Shown piece after piece: positions 59,201 through 64,000 of a DNA stretch of 64,000 nucleotides (position 1 is the first letter of the stretch; each line of letters begins with the position of its first letter). The DNA comes from Pelecanus crispus. Lineage: Eukaryota > Chordata > Aves > Pelecaniformes > Pelecanidae. The translations under genes were made by a program, and so were the position numbers. Location of the stretch: the NCBI RefSeq assembly GCF_030463565.1, contig NC_134644.1, positions 152,607,967 to 152,671,966 on the forward strand, written 5' to 3'. Under the pieces are notes generated by a model, which ran no database searches, had not been told where the DNA came from, and was given only the letters and a program-made list of their open reading frames with translations.

Positions 59201-60301
59201 TAATAATGAATAATGAATTGAGAGACAGAATCACATAGCAGACTCCATGAAAAAAAAAAAAAGGGGGGGGGGCAAACAATCATTCCTATCTTGTATAAAA
59301 TCAGGAGATTTGGGACTTTCAAGCTGTCAGTACAATAGGAGTGAATATATTCCTGAGATCGGGTACAGGATACTCTGTACCAACTCTGAGGACAATCTTG
59401 TGACTGAATGAAAAAAAAAAAAAAAAAAAAATCACATGGGACTTAAGAATAGTGGTGTTTCTTCTGAAGCAGCTTGAGTTTCAGAAATATAGGAGGGGTC
59501 AGGGAAGAGGGATTAGAAGGCAGTGAACAGGGAAAGCAGTGCTGCATCCATACGTTACAGGAACATGTGATAACGTTCTAAACACTGTGCCAATGTGAGC
59601 CTGCGCTTTATGTGTTAAATAACATCTATATACTCATTATTTTGGATTTTGAAACCTGTATAGTATCTGACAACTCAGAACAGTTAAAAAGAAAACAAAG
59701 TGCCCAAGTTGGGGACAATTTTCAATACCAATGAAGGTATTAAATACCAATGAATGGCCTGTGAGTGACCAATAAAAATAGACTTTTGTATGGGTTTGGT
59801 AGGATTCTTGAAAATTAGTTGGACAATTGCTACACTGTTGAAAACAAAATCCTTGACTTATTACTATCAGGGCCTGTTAGAGTATAGGAATTAACTTACC
59901 GCTCAGTTACGTAGAAACATTGGTGGTACAGGTCAAGAATCAAACAGAAATGCATAACCAAAGAACTCTCATTACACAGGAATTTTTAGCTTCTTTCAAA
60001 AATTCCTCCTCTGAGTTTCAACTGAATAACCAAACAACAATCAGAATTGAATTGTCCAATTCAGAGAGAAAATATTGAGTAAGTTTAAGAGTTTTACCTA
60101 CACCTTTAATTCAGCATGTTATATGTCACACTTGGTTCAGAGTATTTCAAACTGAGCGTGTAAACAGAATTGCAGGAATGAGACATGATAGTTTTTGGAA
60201 TTGATCATATTTATGATCTCATGAACAATATGTCTGTTTTTATAATTGCTCCGGACAAAACATCCCAAGCCCTAGAAATCATATTTATCAAGTATCCCAT
60301 T
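56219..60301. other. Intergenic sequence
   Basis: AT-rich DNA with A-runs (59411-59431; 59250-59262 followed by 10 G) and a short AAT repeat near 59164-59180. No gene or interspersed repeat recognised. Confidence 0.7.
59250..59272. repeat. Poly-A/poly-G run
   Basis: About 13 A followed by 10 G. A second pure A-run of about 21 lies at 59411-59431. Confidence 0.8.
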
Positions 60302-60680
60302 CATAGAATCATAGAATGCTTTGGGTTGGAAGGGACCTTTAGAGGCCATCTAGCCCAACCCCCCTGCAGTGAGCAGGGACAGCTTTAACCAGATCAGGGT
60401 GCTCAGAGCCCCGTCCAACCTCACCTTGAATGTTGCCGGGGATGGGGCCTCCACTGCCTCTCTGGGCAACCTGTTCCCTTCACCACCCTCATTGTAAAAA
60501 ATTTCTTCCTTATATCTAGTCTAAATCTACCCTCCTTCAGTTTAAAACTATTACCCCTTGTCCTGTTGCTACAGTACCTACTAAAAAGTCTGTCCACATC
60601 TTTCTTATAACCCCCATTTAAGTCCTGAAAGGTCTCCCAAGAGACTTCTCCAGGCTGAACAACCCCAAATCTCTCGGCCT
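60302..60680 (-). mobile_element. CR1 3' fragment, second subfamily
   Basis: Tail ATAGAATCATAGAATGCTTT at the left end. It then follows the copy at 25384 closely (CTTTAACCAGATCAGGGTGC, CACCCTCATTGTAAA) to about 60680, with small deletions. ORF2 end is disrupted; 5'-truncated. Confidence 0.93.
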
Positions 60681-63600
60681 TAAACCAGAAAAAAATCTAT
60701 ATGATCTGAGCCTTTCTTCTGTTTTCAGCCAACTGTGCTTACAGAGCACCTATGTGCCAGGGCCTCTCCCACATCACATTTCAAAATACAACCTGGATAC
60801 CAGCTCCTCAGTCCACTGAGAGAAGGCAAATCAATCTCTTGCCACCCAAGCTGATTTAGGACTAAGGCTAAAACTCCTCCATACCCCCAGCAGCCTCCAT
60901 GATGCCCCCGCTCCTCTAATCCAAAAGGTTTTTGCTAATGGTACTTCCTGAGCAGGGAAAGGGTTTGGAAGCGGGTGGGATTACACTCTTCAGCACAAAT
61001 TAAGGACTTCCCTTTTCTTCTGACTCTGTGAAGATACTGATCACATGCATGGAGAGGAGGAAGAAGTGGGGGCACTAGCTAAAAGACCAGTGCTCTTCCA
61101 TCTATTGCAGACAGATCATTTACACCAGTGAAATTGGAGGGGCTATTTCATTGCGTATAGTTGACACAGGGGTATGGGCAGCACTGTGTAAACTATGGAT
61201 AACCCTCTTTTACGAGAAATAAGAGTAACAGATAAATAACTTTTACCCATAAATATCTAGCATTCTTCAAATCACTTGTGCGGAAGTATCCAACTAAAAG
61301 AAATTTGTTTGGAGCAGAAAAAAAATTGCATATAGAGTAAGCAAAGTCCTCCTGGAAGAAACCAAATGAAAACATAGGTGACATTATACAATATAATTAG
61401 CTTTCTCAATTGAGACAGGAGAAAGCTGGGAAAGATCCAAGACTGCACCAGTAAACCCATCCATGATGATTTGAGAGCACTTAGCATAGGACCTGGGAAT
61501 CAAAAATTGTTGCAGTGTAAAGTTTTGTCCTTCCTCAACAGGAATTTGAGGAGTCCCTTGCAAAATACCTCCAGGAAGAGTCCTACAGGATGCGTTTCTT
61601 GCTTGTTATACATCTGATTTGATCCATCGAGAGTCTGAGTATTAGAGGTTTTCAACCCAGAACATGTTTTTCATTTTCTCCATTCACTGCTCCATAACCG
61701 AATACTTTAAAGTTCCTTTCATGTCAGCAACATAAAGATGTTTTCCAAGTGAATGTTTCACCTTGGGAGAAAAATAACGGAAAGAATTAGTTACACTGGA
61801 TTTCTCCCTTATACAAAACATTATAAAGCAGATGTTAGCATTACCTTTTCAGGAAAGAATTACACTTAGCATGCTTGAATGATAAATCTCCCAACTCATT
61901 TACTCTTGTAGTTGCTATGAGGAAGGAAATGGGAGTAAGTATAATGAGACCCTTAGTGAAAGACATTTTGTGGTGATATATAAAACCAGGTTACAATACC
62001 ACGGTTTCCTTGGGAACCCCTCTTGTCTAACAGGACTGGAAAGGAACAGGGAAAAAAAATGGGTTATCAGAAAACTTACGTTAATAACCCTGCTGATGTC
62101 AGTACATTTAGATGACTTAGAGAAGCCACCAAAAGAAAGCATCATGTACCTTTGATATATGACTGGAGTGAATTTTTACTTGCAGCTTATACAGTGGAAG
62201 AACAATTCCAACAGAAGAATGTAAAACAGGGATGGGAATCTGGTTTTTTAGAGCATGGTAGTGAGTTCGGAACAAGAGCTGAGATGAACAGGAAGGTCAG
62301 GTACCTGGAGACATGTGAACGTGAAGGTCAGAATTAATAGATGTTTCTCTACTGAGAGAACTATAAAATGAATGCTCCTTAAAAATAAGTTTCATAAATG
62401 ATCATACTACATGATAATGATTTGTCTTGTTGGTTGATTGTAGATTATTGTTGACACCGTTACTCTGGAGTAGGTAGAGAAGCCTGTGCTCTGAGTATAA
62501 TTTCATCAGTATGTCAGCTGGGTAATGTAAATAACAGTAACAGCATGAGACAATTTTGTGCAGGCTGACAGGAACGTGAACAAATGATGTTTTAATTTAA
62601 TTACAGGAAAATGTGAGGAATGATAGGTGGAACTGATGGAGAGAAAGGAAGGTAGAAGCATAGGAAGGTCAAGTTGAACCATTTCTTCAGTGAGTCACAG
62701 GATGTCTTCTGCTCCGAATCTGCTGTCTCTTTTCAAAGCAAATAGCTAGATAATATATGGGGATTACAGTTCCTGTCCCTGGATTTGTTTGTTTATAGTT
62801 ACCCACTTAATGGTACAGGATTTAGTGGGAACAGAGCAAATACCAAGGAGAAAAGAAAGCTCTTAAAATTCTACAGTCATGCTGAGAGCAGGTATTTGTA
62901 ATTTGTGGATGAAAAATCACGAGCACGTTGAAATGATTACAGAGGCAGGCACTGTAAATCCAGAAAGTTCAGAGGTAAATATCCATCGGAAAGAAATTCA
63001 GATGAATGAAGCAATGCACAAAGAACTGTAGAGACGTCTTGCAACCAAAACTATGTTCAGAATACTGTTAGTGTTATGGTTGAGCCATGGCATGAAATAT
63101 TTTTGAAACAACTGTGTAACCTGGCAGGGTGGAGAGATTGCTTTCAAGTGGTCTGGTTCTTTTTAATTATTCTTAGAAGTGATTGAGTGATTTCTCTCTT
63201 TCCTCACTTCCCCAGGATAAAATGTAGTTTCCCAAAGGGATCAGTCCAGTTAATTCTTCCATTCAACATTTATAGATTGATAAGGACTGTTCTATCTTTG
63301 GTAATCTGATGACACACAGTTCCACATTTCCTCCTCGTTTTGACTTCGATGCCAGATTTATCTAGTGCCTGGAAGAAACAAGGAACTGGGTGAGAGCCAG
63401 CTGGCTGGAATCCAGTCCGAAAGGTGAAGGTGATGTGGAGTGGAAGAGCAGAACGCTTTCAGGACTTGAGGAAAAACTATATAGATTATTTTACAAGGGT
63501 ATCTGCTTAAATACAGTATGATCAGTTTCTGTACAATGGTTTATATATAATAACAAAGGGTCTATCATACATAATTTTACATCAAGAACTGGAACAGGTG

Positions 63601-64000
63601 CCTTTCAGCTAAGGATGCCAATGACATTTCTTAGACAAAATTAAAGTTTGATGAATATATGTGCATGATAATAGGTATGGATTACTGTTAAGACTTGCTT
63701 TACCACAGCCACCCTATCATGTCCTTCTGGTGATCTGTTCCTCCAGAACGTATTTTCCCAAAGAAATGATGTCTTCAGCCCAATCTCGCATGCAGAACCC
63801 TTTAACTAGTGGAGCTACATCCTAGAATTTATTCTCTGTGGAAATACAGCTAATGAGGACCAGGATACTTTCAGGAAGACAACTTTTTTTTCAGGCCTTT
63901 GCACCCGGTTGTAAGTTGATGTCATAGTCCATTAGAAACAGCACCAGCTCCACAAATGTGTCATCTGTGGTGGAGATTGCAAGCTGTCCAAACTAAACCT
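60681..64000. other. Intergenic sequence to the right edge
   Basis: Unique-looking AT-rich DNA. No exon of the gene expected further on (RIMS2 in mammalian order) or other gene was recognised. Confidence 0.65.

Noticed and set aside
43271..64000. RIMS2 exons, expected downstream from mammalian gene order
   Set aside because: No stretch resembling the RIMS2 N-terminus or later domains with splice sites was found; it probably starts beyond the window.
1..64000. CRISPR arrays, prokaryotic defence or phage systems, tRNA/rRNA genes
   Set aside because: The window is vertebrate nuclear DNA. Direct repeats seen are microsatellites, a minisatellite and CR1 copies; no cloverleaf or rRNA-like sequence was recognised.

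Overview
This is vertebrate nuclear DNA, almost certainly from a bird. Two well-conserved vertebrate genes with GT-AG introns sit head to head in an AT-rich background. The dominant interspersed repeat is the CR1 LINE, recognisable by its octamer tail (ATTCTATG type) and its reverse-transcriptase reading frames. An ERVL-type LTR of avian type is also present. There are no bacterial operons, no CRISPR array, and no tRNA or rRNA gene that I can see.

Layout. Bases 1-13549, minus strand: the 5' part of SLC25A32 (mitochondrial folate/FAD carrier), exons 1-4 complete and the first 41 nt of exon 5; the rest lies beyond the left edge. Bases 13550-13736: a 187-bp bidirectional promoter inside a CpG island of about 1.3 kb. 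Bases 13737-42393, plus strand: all of DCAF13 (the Sof1 homologue of the U3 snoRNP / SSU processome and a DDB1-CUL4 associated factor). Eleven coding exons join in frame to 445 codons, followed by a 3' UTR with poly(A) signals at 43114 and 43249. Bases 43270-64000: intergenic sequence with CR1 copies, a decayed RTE-clade LINE, simple repeats and no gene I can support. In mammals RIMS2 lies beyond DCAF13 in the same direction; none of its exons were recognised here.

The two genes have separate biochemistry (mitochondrial one-carbon/flavin supply and nucleolar 18S rRNA maturation). Both are growth-linked housekeeping genes, and they share a promoter holding a CACGTG E-box and ETS-like sites.

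I found no new multi-gene system. The observations most worth checking are: a degenerate RTE-type LINE at about 51.34-53.69 kb; a 24-bp perfect fold-back at the 5' end of one CR1; a CR1 with a 528-codon open frame and an in-frame deletion of about 90 codons in its RT region; an exon-like 234-nt open block antisense in DCAF13 intron 6; and a minisatellite grown from a CR1 tail. All exon joins were made by eye from splice consensus and reading-frame continuity.
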